Positions 6,753 through 13,195 of a stretch of DNA of 21,495 nucleotides are shown here, in pieces (position 1 is the stretch's first letter; every line of letters begins with the position of its first letter). The notes under the pieces are model-generated. The model did not search any database. It had not been told where the DNA came from and saw nothing but the letters and a program-made list of their open reading frames with translations. Where the stretch lies: contig JABMQE010000131.1 of the NCBI GenBank assembly GCA_013203415.1, forward strand, positions 1 through 21,495. Direction: 5' to 3'. This DNA comes from Candidatus Falkowiibacteriota bacterium (GTDB lineage Bacteria; Patescibacteriota; Patescibacteriia; UBA2591; JABMQE01). Position numbers and translations under genes: made by a program.

Positions 6753-6811
6753 CCCAGAACATAGCCCTGTTGTTGTTCTGGGAATAAAGGTCATCTCACG
6801 CGATGACCTTT
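6753..6811 (-). promoter_or_regulatory. intercistronic hairpins between the two minus-strand genes
   Basis: Two perfect hairpins fill the gap: AAAGGTCATC/GATGACCTTT (6786-6795 with 6802-6811) and CCCAGAAC/GTTCTGGG (6753-6760 with 6775-6782). AGGGCT and AGCCCT segments next to the second can make a competing longer pairing. There is no clear T-tract, so partial termination, mRNA processing or attenuation are all possible. Confidence 0.5.
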
Positions 6812-6827
6812 CGTAGATCTTTCACTC

Positions 6828-7043
6828 TCAATACTTTTCTGCCATCTTCTTCATCAAGTCGGAGATGGTAGATGAAAAGGTCTCAGAATTCACGAAGATC
6901 TCGGACTTTCCATTTTCGTCTACCACAACTATCCGGAAGACATTCTCGGAAACCGGTACTATAGAGATAAGCTCATTCCCGCTTCCCGTAATCTTCCGAA
7001 GCCCTCTGAGAGTGCGGACTTCGATTTCACCTTCCATATCCAT
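6828..7043 (-). CDS. small hypothetical protein
   Basis: The 71-residue product starts at an ATG 2-3 bases after GAGGAGGTGA on the minus strand, an excellent SD. A consensus-like promoter stands ~60 bases upstream. The sequence suggests a compact beta-rich domain (EVRTLRGLRKI, ISIVPVSENVFRIVVVDENGKSEIFVN) and a C-terminal helix (STISDLMKKMAEKY). There are no cysteines, signal peptide or membrane segment. It is the first gene of a likely two-gene transcript with the gene at 6211. No family is recognised. Confidence 0.65.
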   Translation of the reverse strand: MDMEGEIEVRTLRGLRKITGSGNELISIVPVSENVFRIVVVDENGKSEIFVNSETFSSTISDLMKKMAEKY

Positions 7044-7102
7044 TCACCTCCTCTCTCAGCGTCGGATATACATTCTAAACATCTTCTCAATATTACCCTA
7101 AA

Positions 7103-7131
7103 CCATAGCATAACCAAAACCAAATGTCAAG
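7103..7131 (-). promoter_or_regulatory. sigma70-type promoter for the minus-strand pair
   Basis: On the minus strand TTGACA (7126-7131) and TATGGT (7103-7108) are separated by exactly 17 bases. Transcription would begin near 7096 and run through the SD of the 71-residue gene. Confidence 0.75.
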
Positions 7132-7215
7132 GCATAAAATTTCAAAAAATCACAAAAAATACAACTCATTTACCTAAAATTAGGAAAAAATTAACAATTA
7201 CCAATTATTTCTGCC

Positions 7216-8808
7216 ATGTCTTTATCCTTGTATCCAGAAACAAAAACAAAAACAAGCCAAAATTCCTTAACAATTTGGCTGTTTTTAGTTATTTTAGCCC
7301 TACTTCTTGGTCTTGCCATCTTCCTCTACAAAATTCTAAAAACCCCCAAAATCACTCAAAATTTACCAATAAACTATTATATAGAGTTCGACCTTCCTAA
7401 ATATAATCAAGTTTCCGGACTTTGGCTGGAAAATAATCCTAATCGCCAAAAAATACTTGGTTATTGGCAGGATTATCTTAAAAAAATTGTCCCAAAGCCC
7501 CAAAAAAATGTTTTCACTGGCAAAATATCATTAATTGGAATCTCTCCTCCTCCCATTGAAGACGAGACGCCGGCGTCGCGTCTTCATGATGAGTCAGAAA
7601 CCCCCTTACAAGCTCCAGAAGGCGAGGATATATATCCTCGCCAAGAGCAAGAAAATCACCTTGTCTTCCTTGCCACTGTCTCATCTTCCCAAAAACTCCA
7701 AGAATATTTTCAGGAACTAGGCCAGGTCTCAAAAACCACAAACCCAGAAATCAGCGTCCTAACTCCTAAAAACAGCATATTAAATCAAAATAAATTCTAC
7801 TACACCATCAACAAAAACCAGCTCATCACTGCCTCAAGCCCGGATGTTCTAAACTTGATCCTCGAATCAAAAACTAATCTCAAATTTCCACAAAGAAATA
7901 TTTTAGAAACCCTTTCCTTTAGTACCAAAATACTAAAAATCTACACCAAACCCCAAGGATTATCTCCCCTAAGCCAGTTTTTTATGCCCGAAGCCCAGCC
8001 AATCTGGCTCCAGCTTAACTTAAGCCCGTCCAAGGCAATTATAGATTTTGAAAATTCGCTCTCAAAAAACCAAATCATCCAAAAAGATTGGCTTAAATTT
8101 CTAATCCCCAGCCAAAACCTAGCTATTTTTAATGCTAATATCATTAATATCTTTGATAATCAGTACTTTACGAGCACAAGGTCCACTTGGCAGGAACTTT
8201 ATGATTTTGATTTTGAAAAAAACATCTATCCAATACTAAAAGATACCCAATCTCTTCTCATTCTAAAATCAAAAGACACTAAAATTAGCCAAGAGCCCGC
8301 CCTGAGCCGCGTCGAAGGGTGGCAAAACTATAATTATTGCCTGATAATTTCCAACATCAATAATCTTGTCCCAGAATCAGCTCAAATCCAAAAAATTGAA
8401 CAAATAGCTAAGAATGTCTTTGCCAAAAGGTTCCCTAACGAAGAAAAAACCACCCTCCCAGACAATTCTACAATCACCCAGCTTGTAGCCAGGCCGGAAA
8501 AATTTAGTTTTGAAACCAAGAAATTAGCTAGTTTTAGCCTAAAGTACTTAAAAAAACCTAATTTTGAGTTTGCTTATGCATTTTTACCAGACAAAATCAT
8601 TTTTTCTGATTCCATAAGCTTTTTAGAGCAGGTGATTAGCCAGAAAAACATTCAAAATCAGGAAAAAGTCGAAAATTCCCTGGTCAATTGCCTGAATGAC
8701 GAGAACATTCCATCCGACTTTATCTTTTTTACTCCAGATTCTGGCTTTTATGAAAAATATGGCCTTGAAAAGCTCATTCTAACCAACAAAAAGGCCTGCG
8801 TTTATTGA
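7216..8808 (+). CDS. membrane-anchored exported protein, DUF3352-like (tentative)
   Basis: The 530-residue protein has a short cytoplasmic N-terminus, one TM helix (~21-44, IWLFLVILALLLGLAIFLYKIL), and a large presumably extracytoplasmic region. NYYIEFDLPKYNQVSGLW just after the helix and later repeats of the same fold style resemble secreted DUF3352-type proteins; I hold this loosely. Three palindromic repeats sit inside the gene without breaking the frame, encoding foreign-looking segments near residues 115-124, 136-143 (GEDIYPR) and 361-369 (PALSRVEG). They probably form surface loops. The SD is absent. Translation stops at TGA, followed by ~1 kb of non-coding DNA. Function is unknown. Confidence 0.65.
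   Translation: MSLSLYPETKTKTSQNSLTIWLFLVILALLLGLAIFLYKILKTPKITQNLPINYYIEFDLPKYNQVSGLWLENNPNRQKILGYWQDYLKKIVPKPQKNVFTGKISLIGISPPPIEDETPASRLHDESETPLQAPEGEDIYPRQEQENHLVFLATVSSSQKLQEYFQELGQVSKTTNPEISVLTPKNSILNQNKFYYTINKNQLITASSPDVLNLILESKTNLKFPQRNILETLSFSTKILKIYTKPQGLSPLSQFFMPEAQPIWLQLNLSPSKAIIDFENSLSKNQIIQKDWLKFLIPSQNLAIFNANIINIFDNQYFTSTRSTWQELYDFDFEKNIYPILKDTQSLLILKSKDTKISQEPALSRVEGWQNYNYCLIISNINNLVPESAQIQKIEQIAKNVFAKRFPNEEKTTLPDNSTITQLVARPEKFSFETKKLASFSLKYLKKPNFEFAYAFLPDKIIFSDSISFLEQVISQKNIQNQEKVENSLVNCLNDENIPSDFIFFTPDSGFYEKYGLEKLILTNKKACVY
7558..7585. repeat. 28-bp near-perfect palindrome inside the coding region
   Basis: GAAGACG-A-GACGCC and GGCGTC-G-CGTCTTC pair with one mismatched position in each arm. 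Its GC content contrasts with the AT-rich gene around it, and it is read in frame. Confidence 0.7.
7621..7642. repeat. 22-bp perfect palindrome inside the coding region
   Basis: The arm GGCGAGGATAT is followed by its exact complement. The same 22 bases occur at 12462-12483 in an intergenic region, and a related GAAGGCGAGG hairpin lies at 16844-16871. It is therefore a dispersed repeat that has landed in this gene. Confidence 0.85.
8295..8323. repeat. CCCTGAGC-GTCGAAGGG type repeat inside the coding region
   Basis: GCCCT (8299-8303) and AGGGT (8316-8320) bracket GAGCCGCGTCGA. This is the widespread short repeat whose in-frame translation typically reads ALSRVEG, exactly as seen here. A related unit (CCCCGAGC...GTCGAGGGG) is at 13796-13815. 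Confidence 0.7.
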
Positions 8809-8883
8809 TTTTTCCAGATGTGGACAACTTGTTGACAGTTTTTAGAAAAAATTTCCATGTCATCTGTGCATAACTTTAACCCT

Positions 8884-8911
8884 CATGCCTCATGCCTCAT
8901 GCCTCATGCCT
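8884..8911. repeat. 7-bp tandem repeat, four copies
   Basis: CATGCCT is repeated four times without interruption. It lies in the non-coding stretch that follows the gene at 7216. DnaA-box-like 9-mers flank it on the left (8819-8827, 8865-8873), but they are too few to call an origin. Confidence 0.85.
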
Positions 8912-8971
8912 AAATTATTCCCCAACATTAGTCAAAATAACCAAACATCAATCATCAAATAACCTCGTCCC

Positions 8972-9000
8972 TTGACACACCTTTTTCTACGTGATATAAT
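8972..9000 (+). promoter_or_regulatory. perfect-consensus sigma70 promoter
   Basis: TTGACA (8972-8977) and TATAAT (8995-9000) are both exact consensus with a 17-base spacer. The start point should be near 9007. No protein gene follows for ~790 bases; what follows is highly structured RNA. Confidence 0.9.
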
Positions 9001-9006
9001 AACAAC

Positions 9007-9421
9007 AGATCAAATAATTACGCACTTTCTATCTGGAAAAGAGAAAATAATTCTCTGGAAATTGTATTTTCTTAAGAATTATTTTCCCTGTTCCCTCAAC
9101 AGGGATTTACTACTACTCCAAAGGGTACTGTAGCTGCCCAGCTACTCCTCTGTTATACCCGAAAAAGAAAAAACAAAAACCAAAAAGGTAAATCCTGACT
9201 CTCAATAAAAATGAAGTCGAGATATTACCAAAAGAGCAGTAGAAAACAGCTTTTTCTAAGGCAGCAAAAAAGCGTTCTTTCGGACGTAAATTTCAAAATT
9301 TTTGTTCTTCCTCTTCGTTTTGTCAGGGAGAGGAAAGCAAAATGAAATTTAGGTCCAGGGCGCATAAGAATACCCCAACAATAACGTTGTTTATACGGGG
9401 GGCGCTTATGCGCCCCTTTTT
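9007..9421 (+). ncRNA. large structured RNA (~415 nt), class not recognised
   Basis: This unit runs from a consensus promoter to a strong intrinsic terminator and is packed with helices. They include GAAAATAATTCT with AGAATTATTTTC, CCCTGTT with AACAGGG, GTAGCTG/CAGCTAC inside GGGTA...TACCC, and a long interrupted stem from GGAC (~9281) to GTCC (~9357) containing TAAATTTC/GAAATTTA and TTCCTCT/AGAGGAA. GGGCGCATAAG (9358-9368) can pair with CTTATGCGCCC (9405-9415), in competition with the terminator stem. I do not see RNase P, tmRNA, SRP or 6S signatures. A 44-codon frame (9211-9345) overlaps the structure but has no SD. It may be a novel RNA or a very diverged known one. Confidence 0.65.
9399..9421 (+). 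terminator. strong intrinsic terminator
   Basis: GGGGCGC (9399-9405) pairs with GCGCCCC (9410-9416) around the loop TTAT and is followed by five T residues. An alternative partner for the 3' arm lies 40 bases upstream. Confidence 0.9.
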
Positions 9422-9484
9422 GTTATCTTAGAATTTCGAATTTACTTCCAACCTCCCCAAAGTCCAAACTGTGCATATCTCCCC

Positions 9485-9514
9485 TTGACACTTTTTGATT
9501 AAAGAATCTATAAT
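9485..9514 (+). promoter_or_regulatory. consensus sigma70 promoter (18-bp spacer)
   Basis: TTGACA (9485-9490) and TATAAT (9509-9514) are exact consensus hexamers, 18 bases apart. Transcription should start near 9521. Confidence 0.85.
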
Positions 9515-9520
9515 TAATAT

Positions 9521-9637
9521 ACAGAACATAGAAAAGCTACTTTGCAAAAGATTCCGTCCTTTTATCAGGCGGATGAAAATAGGTTATAAACAATAATCCC
9601 ACTTAAGAGGTCTATGCGGCCGGGATTTTTTGCTTTT
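9521..9637 (+). ncRNA. small RNA candidate (~115 nt)
   Basis: The unit lies between the promoter above and a terminator-like hairpin (AATCCC 9595-9600 with GGGATT 9622-9627, followed by a run of T). A second stem, TCCGTCC (9553-9559) with GGCGGA (9568-9573), sits in the middle. It has no SD or reading frame of note. It could be a stand-alone sRNA or an attenuated leader for the dksA-like gene 160 bases further on. Confidence 0.5.
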
Positions 9638-9715
9638 TAGTATGGTCTCTCGTTGTTTCGTATAAAGCCTAAGTAGGGGAGCTAATTCGTTTACTCTATA
9701 AATTATATTGTAGTT

Positions 9716-9790
9716 AAAATGCAAATCTGCAAATGTATGCTAATCTACAAATATTTGCGGCATTCGCATCCATTTGTAAATTCGCATTTT
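9716..9790. repeat. AT-rich inverted repeat just upstream of the zinc-finger gene
   Basis: AAAATGCAAATCTGCAAATG (9716-9735) can pair with 9771-9790 at 18 of 20 positions counting one wobble. The stem ends 5 bases before the ATG at 9796. Interior copies of GCAAAT/ATTTGC add to it. It may hold the ribosome entry region in an open loop or be a mobile palindrome. Confidence 0.55.
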
Positions 9791-9795
9791 GACTT

Positions 9796-10149
9796 ATGGC
9801 TAAATCAGCATTAGACAAAATTAAAGACCAACTCGTTGGCGAAAAAGAACGAGTCGAAAACGAAATTGGAAAAATCGCTAAAAAAGGCAAGCGCGGTCTT
9901 AGGTTTGTTATGGATTCTTTTGGTTCCAAAGACGAAGAACATGTTGCTGGTGTTGCTACTCTTGATAATAAAATATCTTTAGGCACAAGTTTAGAAAAAA
10001 GCTTGCGCGATATCGACCAAGCCCTAAAAAAAGTAGAACAAGGCAGCTACGGTGTTTGCGAACTTTGTGAACAGCCAATCGAGGAAGGCCGCCTAAAAGT
10101 TTTTCCAGCCGCCATCAGCTGCGTTAACTGCCAAAAAGAAAAAAAATAA
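9796..10149 (+). CDS. DksA/TraR-type C4 zinc-finger protein
   Basis: The 117-residue protein has an N-terminal coiled-coil region (about 1-85) and a C-terminal C4 zinc finger with C88, C91, C109 and C112 (GVCELCEQPIEEGRL ... CVNCQ), the signature of the DksA/TraR family. DksA binds RNA polymerase in the secondary channel and, with ppGpp, adjusts promoter use. At this size it is closer to the short TraR/YteA-like members; the DxxDxA motif of canonical DksA tips is not clear (RDIDQALKKVEQG precedes the finger). There is no SD. The ATG lies directly after an inverted repeat. A strong terminator follows, so it is probably monocistronic. Confidence 0.9.
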   Translation: MAKSALDKIKDQLVGEKERVENEIGKIAKKGKRGLRFVMDSFGSKDEEHVAGVATLDNKISLGTSLEKSLRDIDQALKKVEQGSYGVCELCEQPIEEGRLKVFPAAISCVNCQKEKK

Positions 10150-10172
10150 AATATTAAAACTCATATATTCAT

Positions 10173-10204
10173 CTCCCCCTGCAAAATGCGGGGGGAGTTT
10201 TTTA
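10173..10204 (+). terminator. intrinsic terminator of the zinc-finger gene
   Basis: CTCCCCC (10173-10179) pairs with GGGGGAG (10191-10197), extendable by TGC/GC pairs in the loop, and a TTTTTT run follows at once. Confidence 0.9.
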
Positions 10205-10237
10205 TATTCGAAGACGTAAAATTTACAAAATAGTTAT

Positions 10238-10348
10238 CCCCTCCTTACCAAGGAGGGGAAGTGAAGGGGAGGTTAAGTAAAAATTACATGGTCATTCTGA
10301 ATAGACCCCCTCTTTAATTCTCCCCCTTGGCAAGGGGGAGATATTTTT
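10238..10348. repeat. MITE-like element with two inverted hairpin ends
   Basis: Hairpin 1 (CCCCTCCTT/AAGGAGGGG, 10238-10258) is followed by GGGGAGGTTAAG. Hairpin 2 (CTCCCCCTTG/CAAGGGGGAG, 10320-10340) is preceded by CCCCCTCTTTAA. The two ends are therefore inverted copies of one ~40-base unit around a 30-base middle. Repeats of this CCTCCTTGGCAAGGAGG type are common between genes in many uncultivated bacteria. Hairpin 2 plus ATATTTTT could also end transcription. Confidence 0.65.
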
Positions 10349-10362
10349 AGTTTAAATTCGGC

Positions 10363-10391
10363 TTAACAATAAATTCCATCCGTGCTAAAAT
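10363..10391 (+). promoter_or_regulatory. lspA promoter, likely leaderless start
   Basis: TTAACA (10363-10368) and TAAAAT (10386-10391) each differ from consensus by one base and are 17 bases apart. The expected start point coincides with the ATG at 10398, so the mRNA would have no 5' leader. This agrees with the absence of an SD. Confidence 0.7.
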
Positions 10392-10397
10392 AGAGTA

Positions 10398-10847
10398 ATG
10401 GAAAAATCAAAAACAAAAATTCTATTACCCTATTTGGTCATCCTAATTCTTTTTATAGTTGATAGAATTTTGAAATACACCGCCGTGTCTTTGGACAAGA
10501 CCAGCGGTTTTTTTGTTTTCGAAAAAAACACCGGCATCGCGTTCTCGATTCACCTGCCCCAAATTATCCTCCCCATCCTAACTTTTATAATCATCCTCTT
10601 CGTTATCTCGTATTCCCTAAAATATCTAGCATCCAAAAAATTTACCCTCCACCTAACCACTCTCCTTGTCATCACCGGCGCCATTTCCAATCTCATCGAC
10701 CGCCTAAAGTTCGGCTACGTCATCGATTACATAAATCTAAAATTTTGGCCTGTGTTCAACGTGGCTGATGTGATGATAGTGGTGGGGGTGATAATATGGA
10801 TGTGGAATTTAAGAAGTCAGAAACTAGAAACCAGAAATAACGTATAA
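10398..10847 (+). CDS. lspA: lipoprotein signal peptidase (signal peptidase II)
   Basis: LspA is an inner-membrane aspartyl protease that removes the signal peptide of lipid-modified prolipoproteins at the lipobox. The 149-residue protein has four hydrophobic segments (about 9-27, 53-75, 82-101, 120-139) as expected. The two catalytic aspartates are visible: D101 in SNLIDRLKFGYVIDYI and D124 in FNVADVMI. KNTGIAFS is the conserved loop after the first helix. Its length is slightly below the usual ~160. The start follows directly on a promoter (see above). The next gene, comM, starts 30 bases downstream across a short ATAACGTATAAC-type repeat, so the two may be co-transcribed. A candidate substrate is the lipoprotein at 2560. 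Confidence 0.95.
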   Translation: MEKSKTKILLPYLVILILFIVDRILKYTAVSLDKTSGFFVFEKNTGIAFSIHLPQIILPILTFIIILFVISYSLKYLASKKFTLHLTTLLVITGAISNLIDRLKFGYVIDYINLKFWPVFNVADVMIVVGVIIWMWNLRSQKLETRNNV

Positions 10848-10877
10848 CCTATAACGTATAACTCATAACCACGTCCC

Positions 10878-12404
10878 ATGCTCGCCAAAGTTAAATCTGT
10901 AGCCGTAGTCGGTTTAGAGTGCGAAGAAGTCGAAGTCGAAACCGATTTCGGCGGCGGCCGCGGCGGTCTCTTTGTCATCGTCGGCCTGCCGGACAAAGCA
11001 GTCGAAGAATCCAAAGAAAGAATCCGCTTAGCCCTTCGTTCTTCCGGCCTTAATATCCCCCGCCCCAAAATAAATGTTAACTTAGCCCCTGCCGACCTCC
11101 AAAAGGCCGGCCCTTCTTACGACTTGCCCATTGCCGTTGCCCTTCTTGTCTCTATGGACGAGGTTTCCCAAGAGTCGGTTACCGGCTCTCTTTTTGTTGG
11201 CGAATTGGCTTTCGATGGCGCTCTTCGCCATACCAACGGCGTCCTATCCACTACTATTTTTGCCAAACAAAAGGGCTATAAAAAACTTTTTGTGCCAAGA
11301 GTTAATGCCAAGGAAGCCGTTCTTATCGATGGCGTAGAAGTTTACGCTATTGATTCGATCAGCCAGCTCGCAGCTCATCTAAAAGGCAAGCAAACCATAG
11401 CGCCATTTATAAAATCAGATGATGACGAGTTCACGGAAGAAATAGAATCCCAAGCCGATATGGCGCATATCAAAGGCCAAGAGCATGCCAAGCGCGCCAT
11501 CGAAATCGCGGCCGCCGGCGGGCACAATCTTCTTATGTCCGGCCCGCCCGGCTCTGGCAAAACCTTGCTTGCCCGCACCATTCCCTCTATCCTCCCTACC
11601 ATGGCCATGGACGAAATCTTAGAAGTTACAAAAATCTACAGTGTCGCTAATCTTCTTCCCAAAGAGCAAGGACTGATAAAACTCCGCCCCTTTCGCGCGC
11701 CTCATCATACCTCCTCGTCCGCTTCTTTGGTCGGCGGCGGCAACATTCCCCGCCCCGGCGAAATCAGCTTGTCTCATCGCGGCGTCCTCTTTCTCGACGA
11801 ATTCCCCGAGTTTCCCCGCACTGTGCTCGAGAATTTACGCCAACCCCTAGAAGATGGCATCATCACTATCGGCCGCGCCAAAACTACTTTAACTTTTCCT
11901 GCCCGCTTTATCCTCGTCGCCTCCCAAAATCCCTGCCCTTGCGGCTACTCGTCCGACCCGGACAGGGAGTGCACTTGTTCCCCCTCCCAAATTATAAAAT
12001 ACGCCCAAAAAATTTCCGGTCCTATTCTGGATAGGATTGATATCCATATCGAAGTCCCCCGCGTCGAGTTCGAAAAACTCACTGGCGACCAATTAGCCGA
12101 ACCATCCAAATCCATCCGCGACCGCGTTCAAAAAGCCCGCGATATCCAAGTCGAACGTTTTGCTAGTGAACCCATCATCACCAACTCCGAAATGTCATCC
12201 GAACAAATAAAAAAACACTGTCCAATAGACAGCCCTACTTCCGAACTCCTCCGCAGCGCCGTTATCCAGCTCCATCTGTCTGCCCGCGCCTACCACCGCA
12301 TCCTAAAACTTGGCCGAACCATTGCCGACCTCGAAGGCGTCACCCAAATCCAATCCGCCCACGTAGCCGAAGCTCTCCAGTATCGCCCGAAGATAGGGGA
12401 GTAA
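10878..12404 (+). CDS. comM: ComM / YifB family AAA+ ATPase (Mg-chelatase-like)
   Basis: ComM is a hexameric helicase that promotes branch migration during natural transformation in Gram-negative bacteria. The 508-residue length is standard for the family. It has an N-terminal ChlI/Lon-like domain (~1-190, with VVGLPDKAVEESKERIRLAL and NLAPADLQKAGPSYDLPIA), an AAA+ domain with Walker A GPPGSGKT (222-229) and Walker B GVLFLDEF (302-309), a CPCGY...CTC element, and the C-terminal helical ChlI domain ending GRTIADL...HVAEALQYRPKIGE. Its last 93 bases are repeated in diverged form at 15354-15446. Many CPR bacteria carry competence genes, and a role in DNA uptake is plausible. No SD is seen. Confidence 0.95.
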   Translation: MLAKVKSVAVVGLECEEVEVETDFGGGRGGLFVIVGLPDKAVEESKERIRLALRSSGLNIPRPKINVNLAPADLQKAGPSYDLPIAVALLVSMDEVSQESVTGSLFVGELAFDGALRHTNGVLSTTIFAKQKGYKKLFVPRVNAKEAVLIDGVEVYAIDSISQLAAHLKGKQTIAPFIKSDDDEFTEEIESQADMAHIKGQEHAKRAIEIAAAGGHNLLMSGPPGSGKTLLARTIPSILPTMAMDEILEVTKIYSVANLLPKEQGLIKLRPFRAPHHTSSSASLVGGGNIPRPGEISLSHRGVLFLDEFPEFPRTVLENLRQPLEDGIITIGRAKTTLTFPARFILVASQNPCPCGYSSDPDRECTCSPSQIIKYAQKISGPILDRIDIHIEVPRVEFEKLTGDQLAEPSKSIRDRVQKARDIQVERFASEPIITNSEMSSEQIKKHCPIDSPTSELLRSAVIQLHLSARAYHRILKLGRTIADLEGVTQIQSAHVAEALQYRPKIGE

Positions 12405-12429
12405 ATAATATAAAAATCATCACCACCTT

Positions 12430-12484
12430 GAAGGCGAACAAACATTTGTTCGCCTTCCGGAGGCGAGGATATATATCCTCGCCT
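12430..12484. repeat. two palindromes after comM
   Basis: GAAGGCGAACAAA (12430-12442) pairs with its complement at 12445-12457. A perfect palindrome with arm AGGCGAGGATAT follows at 12461-12484, identical over 22 bases to the one inside the gene at 7216. They mark the left edge of the accessory island. Confidence 0.8.
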
Positions 12485-12521
12485 TCAGGCTTGACTTTTT
12501 AGTATCTAATATGATAAGATT

Positions 12522-12567
12522 TTGTTTATAGTAGAATATTATGGTATAATTTTAATAGTAGAATATT
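12522..12567 (+). promoter_or_regulatory. promoter with flanking direct repeats (possible operator)
   Basis: TTGTTT (12522-12527) and TATAAT (12545-12550) are 17 bases apart. The 13-base sequence ATAGTAGAATATT occurs at 12528-12540 and again at 12555-12567, on either side of the -10. The arrangement suits autoregulation by the ribbon-helix-helix (RHH)-like first gene of the operon. Confidence 0.6.
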
Positions 12568-12602
12568 GTGACATATTTTTATTAAAAGCTAACCAAAAAA
12601 AT

Positions 12603-12827
12603 ATGGGAATTGAACAAAAGAACAACACAGACGAAAAAAAATTCGTGCTTACTTTTTCCAATGCGGCTTATAAGCAACTTGAGGAATTACAAAAATCCTA
12701 TAAATTAAAAGACATGTACTCGATAGTAGAGCTGGGTATTAATATTTTAGAGTTAGCACAAAAAAAGAAAATTCTTTTAGAGGATGAAAAGGGGGAGCTA
12801 AACAGAGTAAAGGTGAACGAGGAGTAG
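12603..12827 (+). CDS. RHH-like small regulator / antitoxin-like protein
   Basis: I start this at the ATG at 12603 (74 residues), because the longer frame with a TTG at 12522 would run through the promoter and its repeats. The core KFVLTFSNAAYKQLEELQKSYKLKDMYSIVELGINILELAQKKK has the strand-helix-helix layout of RHH (CopG/Arc-like) proteins, with the strand FVLTFS expected to enter the DNA major groove. Such proteins are common as autoregulators and antitoxins. It is the first of four tightly spaced genes (gaps 3, 2 and an overlap). An A-rich stretch replaces the SD. The fold assignment is from the pattern only. Confidence 0.65.
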   Translation: MGIEQKNNTDEKKFVLTFSNAAYKQLEELQKSYKLKDMYSIVELGINILELAQKKKILLEDEKGELNRVKVNEE

Positions 12828-12830
12828 ATT

Positions 12831-13193
12831 ATGGCTATTACTAAAGAGGTGGAGCAAAAAATTCAAACTCGTGCTTCCGCAGAGAAAGTCGAAGATATTG
12901 AATCTAGGACTAGAAAACTAGAAAAATTTTGTGAATTTGAGGGCTTTAGAAAAAAAGTTGCGCAAATTATTAACGAATCTTTTGGCAAAGAGGAGTTTCG
13001 GAATAAAAGTAAGAGTGTTATTAATGATCACCTACGGAAAGATGAAGTGATTACGTTGATAAAAAAATACGCGGGCAGAGAGATAGATGCTAGGAGATTA
13101 AAAAGCAGTTATAGGATGAATAGTATAATTACTTCAGCAATTGTCGCTGGGATAATTACAATTGTAGGTTGGTTATTATCTAAATTTTTATAA
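12831..13193 (+). CDS. tail-anchored helical membrane protein, unknown function
   Basis: The 120-residue product starts 3 bases after the RHH-like gene and is clearly in its operon. Residues 1-95 are charged and helical (coiled-coil-like, e.g. EKVEDIESRTRKLEKF). A single hydrophobic segment near the end (about 97-118, IITSAIVAGIITIVGWLL) makes it a C-terminally anchored membrane protein with a cytoplasmic head. I do not recognise a family. In this operon it could be an effector acting at the membrane or a spacer gene of the TA module. No cysteines or catalytic motifs stand out. Confidence 0.65.
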   Translation: MAITKEVEQKIQTRASAEKVEDIESRTRKLEKFCEFEGFRKKVAQIINESFGKEEFRNKSKSVINDHLRKDEVITLIKKYAGREIDARRLKSSYRMNSIITSAIVAGIITIVGWLLSKFL

Positions 13194-13195
13194 AT

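Noticed and set aside
8819..8873. DnaA-box-like 9-mers near 8819, 8865, and another at 15449
   Set aside because: Only isolated boxes, no AT-rich unwinding element with clustered boxes and no dnaA nearby; not an origin.
9211..9345. 44-codon basic peptide frame in the structured RNA
   Set aside because: It has no SD, and the same bases form the longest stem of the RNA, which explains them better.
12522..12827. Longer reading of the RHH-like gene from TTG at 12522
   Set aside because: It would run through a good promoter and its direct repeats; ATG at 12603 gives a typical RHH length.
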